In this document: in pieces, positions 26,174 to 35,062 of the stretch | Layout of the letters: each line of letters opens with the position of its first letter | Position numbering within the stretch: position 1 is the first letter of the stretch | The notes under the pieces: generated by a model | Databases searched by the model: none | What the model saw: the letters and a program-made list of their open reading frames with translations, nothing else | Told to the model about the DNA's origin: nothing | DNA from: Chitinophaga pinensis | GTDB taxonomy: Bacteria > Bacteroidota > Bacteroidia > Flavobacteriales_D > Crocinitomicaceae | Length of the DNA stretch: 64,000 nucleotides | Direction: 5' to 3' | Assembly (NCBI GenBank): GCA_945902745.1 | Contig: CAMDNE010000004.1 | Coordinates: forward strand, 1-64,000 | Program-made: the position numbers and the translations under genes

Positions 26174-27469
26174 GTGAAAAAAGTACTTGTAATCACATAT
26201 CATTGGCCTCCTTCAGGAGGAATCACAGTATTACGGTGCCTAAAATTTGTAAAATATTTACGCGATTTTGGATGGGAACCAGTTGTTTTCACAGCTGAAA
26301 ATCCATCTTATCAATTTTTAGATTTCACGAATGAAAAAGACATTCCTGAAGGATTAGAAATTCATAAAGTTCCTATTTTCGAACCGATTAATCTTTTCAA
26401 GAAATTATCTGGAAGAAAAAGAAATCAGGCATTACAAAACATTACCTCCAATTCTGCCAATAAAAGAAACATCGTTGATAAGCTTGGCATGTGGGTCAGA
26501 GGAAATTTCTTCATTCCAGATGCACGCTATAAATGGATCAAGCCTTCTGTTCGTTATTTAGAGAATTATTTAAAAACAAATCATATCGACGCCATTATTA
26601 CGGATGGACCGCCTCATACGAACACAGTTATTGGAATGCGTATTTCTCAGAAATTCAATATTCCTTGGTTGGCAGACTTTCAAGATCCTTGGACGCAAGT
26701 CGATTATTATTCTAAATTATACATTGGTAAACGAGCTGATAAAAAACACCATCAATTAGAACAAGAAGTTTTTAAAACCGCTAAAAAAATCACTATTGCG
26801 AGTCCAACTTGGAAAGAGGATTTGGAAGGAATTGGTGCTAAAAACGTTGATGTGATTTTTTATGGTTATGATGAACCTGATTTTTCAACCTATTCAGCTA
26901 AAGAGTCGTCTGAATTTATATTCTTTCATGGCGGACTTTTAGGAGAAGATAGAAACCCTGAATCTTTTTTCAAGGTCGTTCGACGATTAATGAATGAGTT
27001 TCCTGAAATCGCTTCCAAAGTCAAAATCAAATTTGCAGGTGAAGTGGATTATGCAGTGAAACAAGCTCTAAAAGCAGCTCAACTTCTTGAAGTCACAGAA
27101 TTCATGGGAATGATTCCCCGACAAAAAGTTATGGATGAATATGAAACGGCTTCATTCCTGCTCTTACCCATCAACAAAGCATTAAATGCCAAAGGAAGAA
27201 TTCCAGGTAAATTATTCGAAATGATGCGCAGTGGAAAACCATTACTTGTTTTTGGACCGAATAATGGCGATGTAAAGAAGATTGTTGAAGAAAAACAAAA
27301 GGGTCAATCGTTCGAGTATACAGATGAAGATGGATTGTTCGATTATTTGAAAAAAGCACTTCTTGAAAATGAAACAGGAAATTTCAATCAAACTCAATCT
27401 GTATCAGAATTTTCGAATAAAGCAATAACAGAAAAGATTGCAGGATATTTAAATGAAATAACTTCATGA
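26174..27469 (+). CDS. Glycosyltransferase, GT4-like
   Basis: The 431-residue protein has a GT-B layout. The N-terminal donor-independent half begins VLVITYHWPPSGGITVLR, a form common in Bacteroidota GT4 enzymes, and the C-terminal half holds the nucleotide-sugar segment GRIPGKLFEMMRSGKPLLVFGP with the acidic E of the EX7E-type motif. It should add a sugar to a surface glycan on the cytoplasmic side; donor and acceptor are not predictable. The gene starts with GTG and overlaps the next gene by four bases (ATGA), indicating translational coupling. Confidence 0.8.
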   Translation: MKKVLVITYHWPPSGGITVLRCLKFVKYLRDFGWEPVVFTAENPSYQFLDFTNEKDIPEGLEIHKVPIFEPINLFKKLSGRKRNQALQNITSNSANKRNIVDKLGMWVRGNFFIPDARYKWIKPSVRYLENYLKTNHIDAIITDGPPHTNTVIGMRISQKFNIPWLADFQDPWTQVDYYSKLYIGKRADKKHHQLEQEVFKTAKKITIASPTWKEDLEGIGAKNVDVIFYGYDEPDFSTYSAKESSEFIFFHGGLLGEDRNPESFFKVVRRLMNEFPEIASKVKIKFAGEVDYAVKQALKAAQLLEVTEFMGMIPRQKVMDEYETASFLLLPINKALNAKGRIPGKLFEMMRSGKPLLVFGPNNGDVKKIVEEKQKGQSFEYTDEDGLFDYLKKALLENETGNFNQTQSVSEFSNKAITEKIAGYLNEITS

Positions 27470-28863
27470 AAAAGCCGATAGAAAATTCTAAAAAATTAGC
27501 TTACTGCTTTTTAGTAAGTAATGAAGGAAGAGATTTCCATTTGCTTCTTCCGTTTATTTATTATTTGGAAAAATTTGAAAATTTTGAAGTTCAATTTGAA
27601 TTTGTATGGAATGCACATAAAATTTATCAAAAAAAACCAGACCTAGTTATATTGCCCAATACAAGAGGACATTTACTTTATAAAGAAATCTCAGAATATT
27701 CATTTGAAAATAATATTTTAGTCTTTTATCATGACTCAGAAGGGAATTTTAAAACTGAAATGACCTATGATTTTTTAGGGTACAATAAGAAAGGAATGTT
27801 TTATTGCCCAATTCAGTACACTTGGAACCAGCGAGTAAAAGATTTTTTAATTGAAAAATATAATTTCCCTGAAAATAAAGTGATCGTGTCTGGGGCTCCT
27901 GGCTTTGACAAATACAAAATTCTTCCTCAAATAGAAAAAGCTGCGATTCTCGAAAAATACAATTTGTCACAGTATTCCAAGGTTGTTGGATATGCTGGAT
28001 GGGCTTTTGGAAAACTCTATAATGAAGAAATAAATGATGTTTTAAATATTCTATTAAAACCTGGAGAAGAAGGGAAAAGATGGTTAGAAAGTCAGCGTGA
28101 TATTGTTGAAGACTGTTTAAGACAAGCTATTGAAAAATATCCAGATGTATTATTTATCTTAAAGAAACATCCTCGAGAAAATTTTGAATCTGATTATAGA
28201 GATTCTCGCAATGAAATGAATCAATTGATTAAATATGAGAATGTCCTATATTTAAAAGATGAAGAAGAGATTCAAGATTTAATTCAAATTTCTGATTTAT
28301 GGGTGGCCTTTGAAAGTACATCAATAATGGAAGCATGGCTGCTTGGAAAGCCTACTTTAATAATAAATTCAGATTCAGATTTCAAACGTGTAGATATTTA
28401 TAAAGGATCCGCATCAGTTAAGAATCCAACTGAAATGTTATTTGCTTTTTCGCAATTATTTGAAGAAAATAATTTAGCATACTTTGAGCAAGAATCAATA
28501 TTGAAAAGAAGAAAAGCGATTATCGAGAATTCAATCGGGTTTAGTGATGGTTTGAATCATTTGAGAATCGTGAAAAGTTTTAAACCTTATCTTAATTCTA
28601 TACAAAAGAATGATAACAAGATAAAGCTGAATTTCAAATTTTTGAGAATATACATCTTATTACATATTGGAAAATTGTTTTACATTCCATGGTTATTTAA
28701 AAAGATACCAAAATTCAAAAAAACTGTTTGGGTTTTTGAAAACTATAAATTGGAAAAAATAAAAGAAGGACGTAAGAATTTATATCCTCATTTAGATGCA
28801 TTTTACATTAAAACTAATTTAAACGATAAAATCCGAACTGGCGAAATTTGGGAACAACTTTAA
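27466..28863 (+). CDS. Surface carbohydrate biosynthesis protein, GT-B-like
   Basis: A 465-residue soluble protein. Its pattern resembles the surface-carbohydrate biosynthesis family related to CDP-glycerol and capsule GT-B enzymes: KPDLVILPNTRGH near residue 60, KVIVSGAPGFDKY near 145, ILKKHPRENFESDYRD near 230, and LIQISDLWVAFESTSIMEAWLLGKPTLII near 270-300. The last block corresponds to the nucleotide-binding part of such proteins. It begins inside the stop codon of the preceding glycosyltransferase gene. Target glycan unknown, though the adjoining pseudaminic acid operon suggests a shared pathway. Confidence 0.6.
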   Translation: MKKPIENSKKLAYCFLVSNEGRDFHLLLPFIYYLEKFENFEVQFEFVWNAHKIYQKKPDLVILPNTRGHLLYKEISEYSFENNILVFYHDSEGNFKTEMTYDFLGYNKKGMFYCPIQYTWNQRVKDFLIEKYNFPENKVIVSGAPGFDKYKILPQIEKAAILEKYNLSQYSKVVGYAGWAFGKLYNEEINDVLNILLKPGEEGKRWLESQRDIVEDCLRQAIEKYPDVLFILKKHPRENFESDYRDSRNEMNQLIKYENVLYLKDEEEIQDLIQISDLWVAFESTSIMEAWLLGKPTLIINSDSDFKRVDIYKGSASVKNPTEMLFAFSQLFEENNLAYFEQESILKRRKAIIENSIGFSDGLNHLRIVKSFKPYLNSIQKNDNKIKLNFKFLRIYILLHIGKLFYIPWLFKKIPKFKKTVWVFENYKLEKIKEGRKNLYPHLDAFYIKTNLNDKIRTGEIWEQL

Positions 28864-28900
28864 AGCAATAATTTATACGTTCTAATTTTCTATGTTTTGA

Positions 28901-28908
28901 TATATTTG
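28901..28908 (+). promoter_or_regulatory. -7 element of the pseudaminic acid operon
   Basis: Exact TAnnTTTG match (TATATTTG), 24 nt before the GTG of pseB. The upstream partner element is not clear. Confidence 0.4.
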
Positions 28909-28932
28909 TATGATTTCAAAAAATAACATCAC

Positions 28933-29943
28933 GTGAAAGAAAAATCAATTTTAATTACTGGAGGAACTGGCTCATTAGGGAAAGCGTTGACCAAACATAT
29001 TCTCACCAAATATCCTGAGATTAAACGTCTCGTTATTTTTTCTAGAGATGAACAAAAACAGTTTGAAATGGAACAAGATTTCCCTCAAAAAGTTTATCCG
29101 CAAATTCGCTATTTTATTGGTGATGTTAGAGATCAAGAAAGACTTGAAAGGGCATTTACAAATATTGATTATGTTATTCATGCGGCTGCAATGAAACATG
29201 TGCATATTGCTGAATACAATCCAGACGAATGTGTAAAAACAAATGTTGGTGGCGCGCAAAATGTTATCAACGCAGCTTTAAAAACAAATGTTGAACGTGT
29301 TGTTGCATTGTCAACCGACAAAGCATGTGCGCCAATAAATTTATATGGTGCAACAAAATTAACATCTGATAAGTTATTTATTGCAGCAAACAACATCAAG
29401 GGAAAAAGAGATATTCAATTTTCTGTTGTTCGGTATGGTAATGTAATGGGATCGAATGGTTCTGTAATTCCCTTTTTTATTAAAAAGAAAAAAACTGACG
29501 GAATTCTTCCAATTACAGTTTCATCAATGACACGTTTTAATATTTCGCTTCAAGGTGGTGTTGACATGGTTATGCATGCATTAGACTCAGCTTGGGGAGG
29601 AGAAGTATTTGTGCCTAAAATTCCTTCATATAGAATAGTTGATGTTGCGGAAGCAATTGGTCCGGAATGCCAAAAACCTGTTATTGGAATTCGTCCAGGT
29701 GAGAAAATTCACGAAGAAATGATTACTTCTTCGGATTCTTTTTTTACGTATGACTTAGGAAAATATTACGTTATACTTCCCCAAACACCCAATTGGAAAA
29801 CAGCTGATTTTATTTCTCATTTCAATGCGAAAAAAGTTGAAGAGGGATTTTCGTATAACTCTAATAACAACGCAGAGTGGGAAACAGTTGATGGTTTAAG
29901 AAAATTAATCAAAGAATTTGTAGATCCATCGTTTTCAATATGA
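28933..29943 (+). CDS. pseB: UDP-N-acetylglucosamine 4,6-dehydratase (inverting), PseB
   Basis: A 336-residue short-chain dehydrogenase/reductase. The NAD(P)-binding motif is GGTGSLGKAL (10-19), the catalytic STDK region spans 127-130, and YGATK places Tyr138 and Lys142 in the active site. PseB converts UDP-GlcNAc to the 4-keto-6-deoxy altro sugar, the first step of CMP-pseudaminic acid synthesis. The reading frame uses a GTG start. The stop overlaps the pseC start by four bases. Followed by pseC, a methylase gene, pseF, pseGH and pseI, it defines a complete pathway. Confidence 0.93.
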   Translation: MKEKSILITGGTGSLGKALTKHILTKYPEIKRLVIFSRDEQKQFEMEQDFPQKVYPQIRYFIGDVRDQERLERAFTNIDYVIHAAAMKHVHIAEYNPDECVKTNVGGAQNVINAALKTNVERVVALSTDKACAPINLYGATKLTSDKLFIAANNIKGKRDIQFSVVRYGNVMGSNGSVIPFFIKKKKTDGILPITVSSMTRFNISLQGGVDMVMHALDSAWGGEVFVPKIPSYRIVDVAEAIGPECQKPVIGIRPGEKIHEEMITSSDSFFTYDLGKYYVILPQTPNWKTADFISHFNAKKVEEGFSYNSNNNAEWETVDGLRKLIKEFVDPSFSI

Positions 29944-31136
29944 GAAAACCGATACCATATGGCAGACAAGAAATTACTCAAGGTGATATTGATGCCGTTA
30001 TCGAAACATTACAATCTGACTTTTTAACACAAGGTCCTAAAATTCAACTATTTGAAAACGAATTTGCCCAATACGTAGATTCAAAATATGCTGTCGCTGT
30101 TAGTAATGGTACAGCTGCGCTTCATCTAAGTGTTCTTGCATTAGGAATAAAAAGCGATGAATATGTAATTTGCTCCCCTATAACTTTTGCAGCATCTGTA
30201 AATTGTGTAAAATATTGTGGCGGAAATATTCTTTTTGCAGATATTGATCCAGCTACTTATTTAATGGATATTGAATCTGTAAAATCAGTTTTGGAAAGTA
30301 ATACAGACAAAAAAATAGTTGGAATTATACCTGTTGATTTTGCAGGAAGAGTTACACAATTGGATGAATTTAAAGTGCTTGCAAAAAAACATAATTTATG
30401 GATTCTTGAAGATTCATGCCATTCTCCAGGTGGATTTTTTATTGACTCAGAAAATAAGCAACAAAAAGCAGGTAATGGACAATTTGCTGATTTGTCTATT
30501 TTTTCATTTCACCCGGTTAAGCATATCGCAACAGGTGAAGGAGGAATGATTACAACAAATAATGAAAATCTTTATAAGAAGCTTTTAGAATTGAGAACTC
30601 ATGGTATTACAAGAAATACTGAGTTATTCGAAAATTCTATAGATTTCGCAAATGGCAACAGCACAGAGAAACAAACAGATTTCCCGCTTTGGTATATGGA
30701 AATGCAATCATTGGGATATAATTATAGACTAACAGATTTTCAAGCCGCTTTGGGAAGCTCGCAATTATTAAGGGCAGACAAAAATCTAAATCGCCGTAAA
30801 GAAATTGCAAAAATCTATACTGAGGCGTTCAAAGATTTCAATCCAGTAATAAATTACTCTGGATTTGTTGAGGGACATGCCTACCACCTTTTTGTTTTAG
30901 AAGTAATTGATAGAAGAGGCTTATACGACTATCTAAGAGAGAATAATGTATTTGCTCAAGTGCATTATATTCCTGTGCATTTAATGCCATATTATAAAAA
31001 TCAGGGATGGAAAGAAGGAGATTTTCCTCATGCCGAAAGATATTACTCCAGATGCATCAGTATTCCGATGTATCCAAGTATTGAGGATTCTTCAATTCAA
31101 GAAACAATAAACTGCATTAAAGAATTCTATTCTTAA
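29940..31136 (+). CDS. pseC: UDP-4-amino-4,6-dideoxy-N-acetyl-altrosamine transaminase, PseC
   Basis: A 398-residue PLP-dependent aminotransferase of the DegT/DnrJ/EryC1 family. Lys194 in SFHPVKHIATGEGG is the expected Schiff-base lysine, and ILEDSCHSPGG supplies the PLP-ring aspartate. PseC transaminates the PseB product using glutamate. The enzyme is soluble and cytoplasmic. Its start overlaps the pseB stop (ATGA). After it comes a 120-bp gap holding a weak hairpin and a possible internal promoter, the only real break in the operon. Confidence 0.93.
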   Translation: MRKPIPYGRQEITQGDIDAVIETLQSDFLTQGPKIQLFENEFAQYVDSKYAVAVSNGTAALHLSVLALGIKSDEYVICSPITFAASVNCVKYCGGNILFADIDPATYLMDIESVKSVLESNTDKKIVGIIPVDFAGRVTQLDEFKVLAKKHNLWILEDSCHSPGGFFIDSENKQQKAGNGQFADLSIFSFHPVKHIATGEGGMITTNNENLYKKLLELRTHGITRNTELFENSIDFANGNSTEKQTDFPLWYMEMQSLGYNYRLTDFQAALGSSQLLRADKNLNRRKEIAKIYTEAFKDFNPVINYSGFVEGHAYHLFVLEVIDRRGLYDYLRENNVFAQVHYIPVHLMPYYKNQGWKEGDFPHAERYYSRCISIPMYPSIEDSSIQETINCIKEFYS

Positions 31137-31232
31137 TAATCCTACATTGTTCTTCAATTATGAAGTTTTTCTTTCTCTAAAAAGATTAATGAAAAAGATA
31201 AAGACATTATAAAGGATTGAAAGGAATTTCAT

Positions 31233-31240
31233 TAAATTTG
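31233..31240 (+). promoter_or_regulatory. Possible internal promoter -7 element before the methylase gene
   Basis: Exact TAAATTTG 16 nt before ATG 31257. The nearest TTG (31217-31219) is only 13 bp away, shorter than usual. A small CTTCA/TGAAG hairpin with five T at 31152-31170 could reduce read-through from pseC. Confidence 0.35.
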
Positions 31241-31256
31241 TTTCAAAACCATATTT

Positions 31257-31889
31257 ATGTCAGGAAACAGTTTCAAAACTGAACAAGAAGTCTTTTGGGC
31301 TGGAGAATTCGGAATAGAATATATCGATCGAAACAAAGGTGAATACTTATTAGCTTCTAACCTGTCTTTTTTTAGCAACTCTTTAAAACAAGCAGGAAAA
31401 ATTAAATCATGCATTGAATTTGGAGCTAATATCGGTATGAATTTAAAAGCGCTGAAATTATTATACCCAGATTTAAAATTAAATGGCATAGAAATTAATT
31501 CAACAGCTGCTGGAGAACTCAAGAAAATAATTGGTGAAAATTCAGTTTATAATTGTTCTATTTTTGATTTTGAACCTATTGAAAAGGTTGAATTAGCTTT
31601 GATTAAAGGAGTATTAATCCATATAAATCCAGAATACTTATCAACTGTCTATCAAAAACTGTATGATGCTTCTAGTAATTATATATTAATTGCAGAATAT
31701 TATAATCCATCACCAGTTGCAATTCCTTACCGAGGACATAGTGACCGACTTTTCAAAAGAGATTTTGCCGGAGAAATGCTTCAACTTTATTCAGATCTAA
31801 AATTAATAGATTACGGTTTTTTATATAAAAATGATCCTGTTTTTCCTCAAGATGACATTACTTGGTTTCTATTGGAAAAAACGAAATAA
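31257..31889 (+). CDS. Pseudaminic acid biosynthesis-associated methylase
   Basis: A 210-residue class I SAM-dependent methyltransferase. The SAM-binding region is visible as CIEFGANIGMNLKALKLLYPDLKLNGIEIN, and the protein ends with an ITWFLLEK segment typical of the small methylase family found in pseudaminic acid clusters. It begins with MSGNSFKTEQEVFWAGEFG, a characteristic N-terminus. Its exact substrate in that pathway is not settled. The gene lies between pseC and pseF, with possible own promotion, and the following gene begins 24 bp after its stop. Confidence 0.8.
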   Translation: MSGNSFKTEQEVFWAGEFGIEYIDRNKGEYLLASNLSFFSNSLKQAGKIKSCIEFGANIGMNLKALKLLYPDLKLNGIEINSTAAGELKKIIGENSVYNCSIFDFEPIEKVELALIKGVLIHINPEYLSTVYQKLYDASSNYILIAEYYNPSPVAIPYRGHSDRLFKRDFAGEMLQLYSDLKLIDYGFLYKNDPVFPQDDITWFLLEKTK

Positions 31890-31913
31890 TAATAAATACA
31901 AAACTTTGAAAAT

Positions 31914-32588
31914 TTGATTGCAATTATCCCAGCAAGAGGTGGAAGTAAACGGATTCATAGAAAGAACATCAAGTCATTTCATGGAAAACCGATTATTGCA
32001 TATGCTATAGAAACTGCAATTTTATCTAATTTATTTGATGAAGTAATTGTATCAACTGATGATGAAGAGATTGCTGAAATTGCAATAAAATATGGCGCTA
32101 AAGTTCCTTTTTATAGATCTCAAAACAATTCTAATGATTTCGCTACCACTTCAGATGTATTATTGGAAGTCATAGATCACTATTCAGGAAATTTAGAATC
32201 GATTTGTTGTATTTATCCAACTTCACCACTTATTAATTTTGAAGATTTAATTAAGGCCAATGCCCTTTATAAAACTGAGAAATTTGATACTGTTATAGCA
32301 AGCGTAGTTTATTCATTTCCAATTCAAAGAGCATTTAGATTAACCATAGAAAAAGAAATAGAACTGTTACATCCAGAATTAATTGAAACTAGATCTCAGG
32401 ATTTAGAATTAACTTACCACGATGCTGGTTCATTTTACTTTTTCAATGTGCCTGAGTTTCAGAAAAACAAGACTCTTTGGAAAGGAAAAGTTGGTTCGTA
32501 TCAATTACCAGAAACAAAAGTTCAAGACATAGATAATCTAGAAGATTGGACATTAGCAGAAATAAAATATTCGCAACTTCTTAAATGA
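31914..32588 (+). CDS. pseF: Pseudaminic acid cytidylyltransferase, PseF
   Basis: A 224-residue nucleotidyltransferase of the CMP-sialic acid synthetase type. The CTP-binding N-terminus reads IPARGGSKRIHRKNIKSF, and YPTSPLINFEDL and HDAGSFYFFN are further conserved blocks. PseF activates pseudaminic acid with CTP to give CMP-Pse, the donor used by glycosyltransferases. The start is TTG at 31914, an uncommon codon but the only one that yields the full CTP-binding motif. The stop overlaps the following pseGH start by four bases. Confidence 0.9.
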   Translation: MIAIIPARGGSKRIHRKNIKSFHGKPIIAYAIETAILSNLFDEVIVSTDDEEIAEIAIKYGAKVPFYRSQNNSNDFATTSDVLLEVIDHYSGNLESICCIYPTSPLINFEDLIKANALYKTEKFDTVIASVVYSFPIQRAFRLTIEKEIELLHPELIETRSQDLELTYHDAGSFYFFNVPEFQKNKTLWKGKVGSYQLPETKVQDIDNLEDWTLAEIKYSQLLK

Positions 32589-34015
32589 CGAAGCGATTGT
32601 TATTTCGAGTTGACGCCAATCAAGAAATTGGCTATGGACATCTTACAAGATGCCTTTCAATAGCTGATTCAATCGACAATTTTGAAATTACGTTCTTTAG
32701 TACAGACAATCTTGAAACATATTTCAAGGATTTAAAAAATGAAAAATATCATTTTATTCAATTAAATGAGAGTAATGATTTCCTATCCATTATCAAATTA
32801 CATGACATTGTAATTATCGATGGTTATAACTTTGATTTAAGTTATCATGAAGCAATACATTACCTAGGAGCAAAAATTATAAGCATTGATGACCTTGCTA
32901 ATCGAAAATTATTAGCTGATGTTATTTTAAATCCTACTCCAGCATTGTCCAGTCAAAACTATATTTGTCCAATTTACACTCAATTTTACATTGGTTTGGA
33001 TTATGCATTGCTGCGCAAAACTTTTCTTGAATTAGCTAAAAAAAAATCAGTTACTAAATCTTCAAATAGCATAATGATTTGCTTTGGTGGTTCAGATCCA
33101 TTAAACATCACCTTAAGAGCACTTAAGGAAGTTATCAGAAGTGATAAGTTTCATGAAATTCATTGTGTTCTGGGTCCAGGCTATCTTTTTTTTGAATCGT
33201 TAATTGAATTCGAATCAGAAAACATCCATTTTCATAAAAATTTACAAGAGGTGGAAATGGCCCTTTTAATGGAAACATGTGAATTTGGGATCCTGCCATG
33301 CAGTGGAATTTTACTTGAAGGAATTACTGCTAAAATGAAAATCATTAGTGGGTATTATATTGAAAATCAAACGTTCGTTTATCAGCAACATTTAAAATTG
33401 AAAACATTTGTAGATGCAAAGAATTTTTCATCTTCAGATATATCAAGTGCACTGTTAGTATTAAATGAAACTAATCCCCCATCGGCATTAATTGATGGAC
33501 ATTCAATTGAAAGAATTCATAAAATAATTAAACAGATATCATCAGAGGACGAATACTCAATTAGAGAAGCGGATATAACTGATTGTAACTTGACTTTTTC
33601 ATGGGCAAACCATTCAACTACTCGACAATTTTCGTTTAATAAAGAAAAAATTGATTGGGAAGAGCACTTAAAATGGTTCAGTAAAAAAATTCAATCCCCT
33701 TTTTGTTATTACCTCGTACTTGAAATAAAGTCGAATCTTGTCGGTAGTATTCGATTTGATATACTGGATAAAATTGCCACAATAAGTTATCTTGTTGCTC
33801 CAGATTATCATGGGCAAGGAATTGGCAACATCTTGTTTAGAAAAGGATTAATTGCCTTAGAAAAAAGGTTTACAATGAATGAATTAGATTCTATTCAAGG
33901 CTTTGTTTTTAAGGACAATATTCCATCTGTTAAAACATTTGAACGATATAATTTTAAACAACAAATTAATCAAGACACATTTTTATTTACTAAACAATTC
34001 ACGAAAAATGATTAA
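32585..34015 (+). CDS. PseG-PseH fusion: UDP-sugar hydrolase plus N-acetyltransferase
   Basis: A 476-residue two-domain protein. Residues 1-320 match PseG, the UDP-2,4-diacetamido-trideoxy-altropyranose hydrolase, with the GT-B-type motif EIGYGHLTRC near residue 15 and ICFGGSDPLN near 170. Residues 322-471 form a GNAT acetyltransferase like PseH, with the acetyl-CoA-binding loop GQGIGN at 410-415. PseH acetylates the PseC product and PseG then removes UDP, so consecutive steps are joined in one chain. In Campylobacter and Helicobacter these are separate genes. The 3' end overlaps pseI by eight bases. Confidence 0.88.
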   Translation: MTKRLLFRVDANQEIGYGHLTRCLSIADSIDNFEITFFSTDNLETYFKDLKNEKYHFIQLNESNDFLSIIKLHDIVIIDGYNFDLSYHEAIHYLGAKIISIDDLANRKLLADVILNPTPALSSQNYICPIYTQFYIGLDYALLRKTFLELAKKKSVTKSSNSIMICFGGSDPLNITLRALKEVIRSDKFHEIHCVLGPGYLFFESLIEFESENIHFHKNLQEVEMALLMETCEFGILPCSGILLEGITAKMKIISGYYIENQTFVYQQHLKLKTFVDAKNFSSSDISSALLVLNETNPPSALIDGHSIERIHKIIKQISSEDEYSIREADITDCNLTFSWANHSTTRQFSFNKEKIDWEEHLKWFSKKIQSPFCYYLVLEIKSNLVGSIRFDILDKIATISYLVAPDYHGQGIGNILFRKGLIALEKRFTMNELDSIQGFVFKDNIPSVKTFERYNFKQQINQDTFLFTKQFTKND

Positions 34016-35048
34016 AATCGGGAATTACTCACTTGATAAGAACAGTCCTGTTTTTATCATCGCAGAATTATCTGCAAATCATAATGGAAGTATTGATATA
34101 GCCAAAGAAACGATTCGAGCAGCAAAAAGAGCTGGAGCTAATGCTATTAAATTTCAAACGTATACCGCTGATACAATTACTCTAAATTGCAAAAAAGAGG
34201 ATTTTAAAATTCATGGGACAATTTGGGACGGTAAATATTTACATGATTTGTATAAGGAAGCTTATACGCCATGGGAATGGCATGCTGAACTTTTTAAAAC
34301 AGCTGAAGAAGAAGGATTAATTTGCTTTTCCTCACCATTTGATAATACATCCGTTGATTTTTTAGAGAAACTTGGTGTTCCTGCATATAAAATTGCATCA
34401 TTCGAGATTACAGATATTCCCTTGATTCAATATACAGCTAAACAAGGTAAACCTGTAATAATATCAACTGGAATTGCGGAATACGATGATATTAAATTAG
34501 CTATACAAACATGTGTAGAAGTTGGAAATCATCAAATTGTATTGTTAAAATGTACATCTAGCTATCCGGCCCCAATTGAGGAAGCAAATATGATCATGGT
34601 GAAAAAATTAGCAGATGAGTTTAATTTATTAACTGGCCTTTCAGATCATACAATTGGTTCGATAGTTCCAATTGTTTCTGTTTGTTTTGGAGCTAAAATC
34701 ATCGAAAAACATTTTATTTTAGATCGGTCAATCGGTGGCCCAGATGCTTCCTTTTCAATGAATGAAAGTGAATTTAAGGAAATGGTAAACGCTGTTCGCC
34801 AAGCTGAATTGGCAATAGGAAAAGTCTCATTCGAATTAACGGAGAAGCAAGTTGCTGGAAAAGTCTTTGCTAAGTCATTATACATTGCAAAAGATTTGAA
34901 CATTGGAGAAACGGTTTTAAATGAGCATATTCGTTCTGTACGCCCAGGATATAGTCTTCATCCAAAGTATCTGAAAGAACTAATTGGGAAAAAATCCCTC
35001 AAACAATTTACAATAGGTGACCGCATAAAAAAAGAGGATTTTGAATAA
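34008..35048 (+). CDS. pseI: Pseudaminic acid synthase, PseI
   Basis: A 346-residue NeuB-family enzyme: a TIM-barrel condensing domain with IIAELSANHNG near the start, AIKFQTYTADT and LLKCTSSYPAP, then a C-terminal SAF domain (LNIGETVLNEHIRSVRPG). PseI condenses the 6-deoxy sugar with phosphoenolpyruvate to form pseudaminic acid. ATG 34008 gives the family-standard N-terminus MIKIGNYS; earlier in-frame starts lie inside pseGH. It ends the operon, and its stop codon is buried in the loop of the terminator hairpin. Confidence 0.93.
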   Translation: MIKIGNYSLDKNSPVFIIAELSANHNGSIDIAKETIRAAKRAGANAIKFQTYTADTITLNCKKEDFKIHGTIWDGKYLHDLYKEAYTPWEWHAELFKTAEEEGLICFSSPFDNTSVDFLEKLGVPAYKIASFEITDIPLIQYTAKQGKPVIISTGIAEYDDIKLAIQTCVEVGNHQIVLLKCTSSYPAPIEEANMIMVKKLADEFNLLTGLSDHTIGSIVPIVSVCFGAKIIEKHFILDRSIGGPDASFSMNESEFKEMVNAVRQAELAIGKVSFELTEKQVAGKVFAKSLYIAKDLNIGETVLNEHIRSVRPGYSLHPKYLKELIGKKSLKQFTIGDRIKKEDFE

Positions 35049-35059
35049 TCCTCTTTTTT
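35029..35059. terminator. Shared terminator of pseI and the yfhO-like gene
   Basis: A perfect 12-bp stem AAAAAGAGGATT (35029-35040) pairs with 35047-35058, with a 6-nt loop holding the pseI TAA. A-run on the left and T-run on the right make it bidirectional. The convergent yfhO-like gene ends at 35063. Confidence 0.8.
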
Positions 35060-35062
35060 GTT

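Noticed and set aside
26174-28863. Non-ATG starts (GTG, TTG) in the glycan region as sequencing errors
   Set aside because: They recur at several intact genes (26174, 28933, 31914, 52138) with proper motifs and spacing, so they are normal for this genome.
33903-34007. Extended start for pseI inside pseGH
   Set aside because: The upstream codons are the pseH end in another frame; MIKIGNYS at 34008 is the family start.
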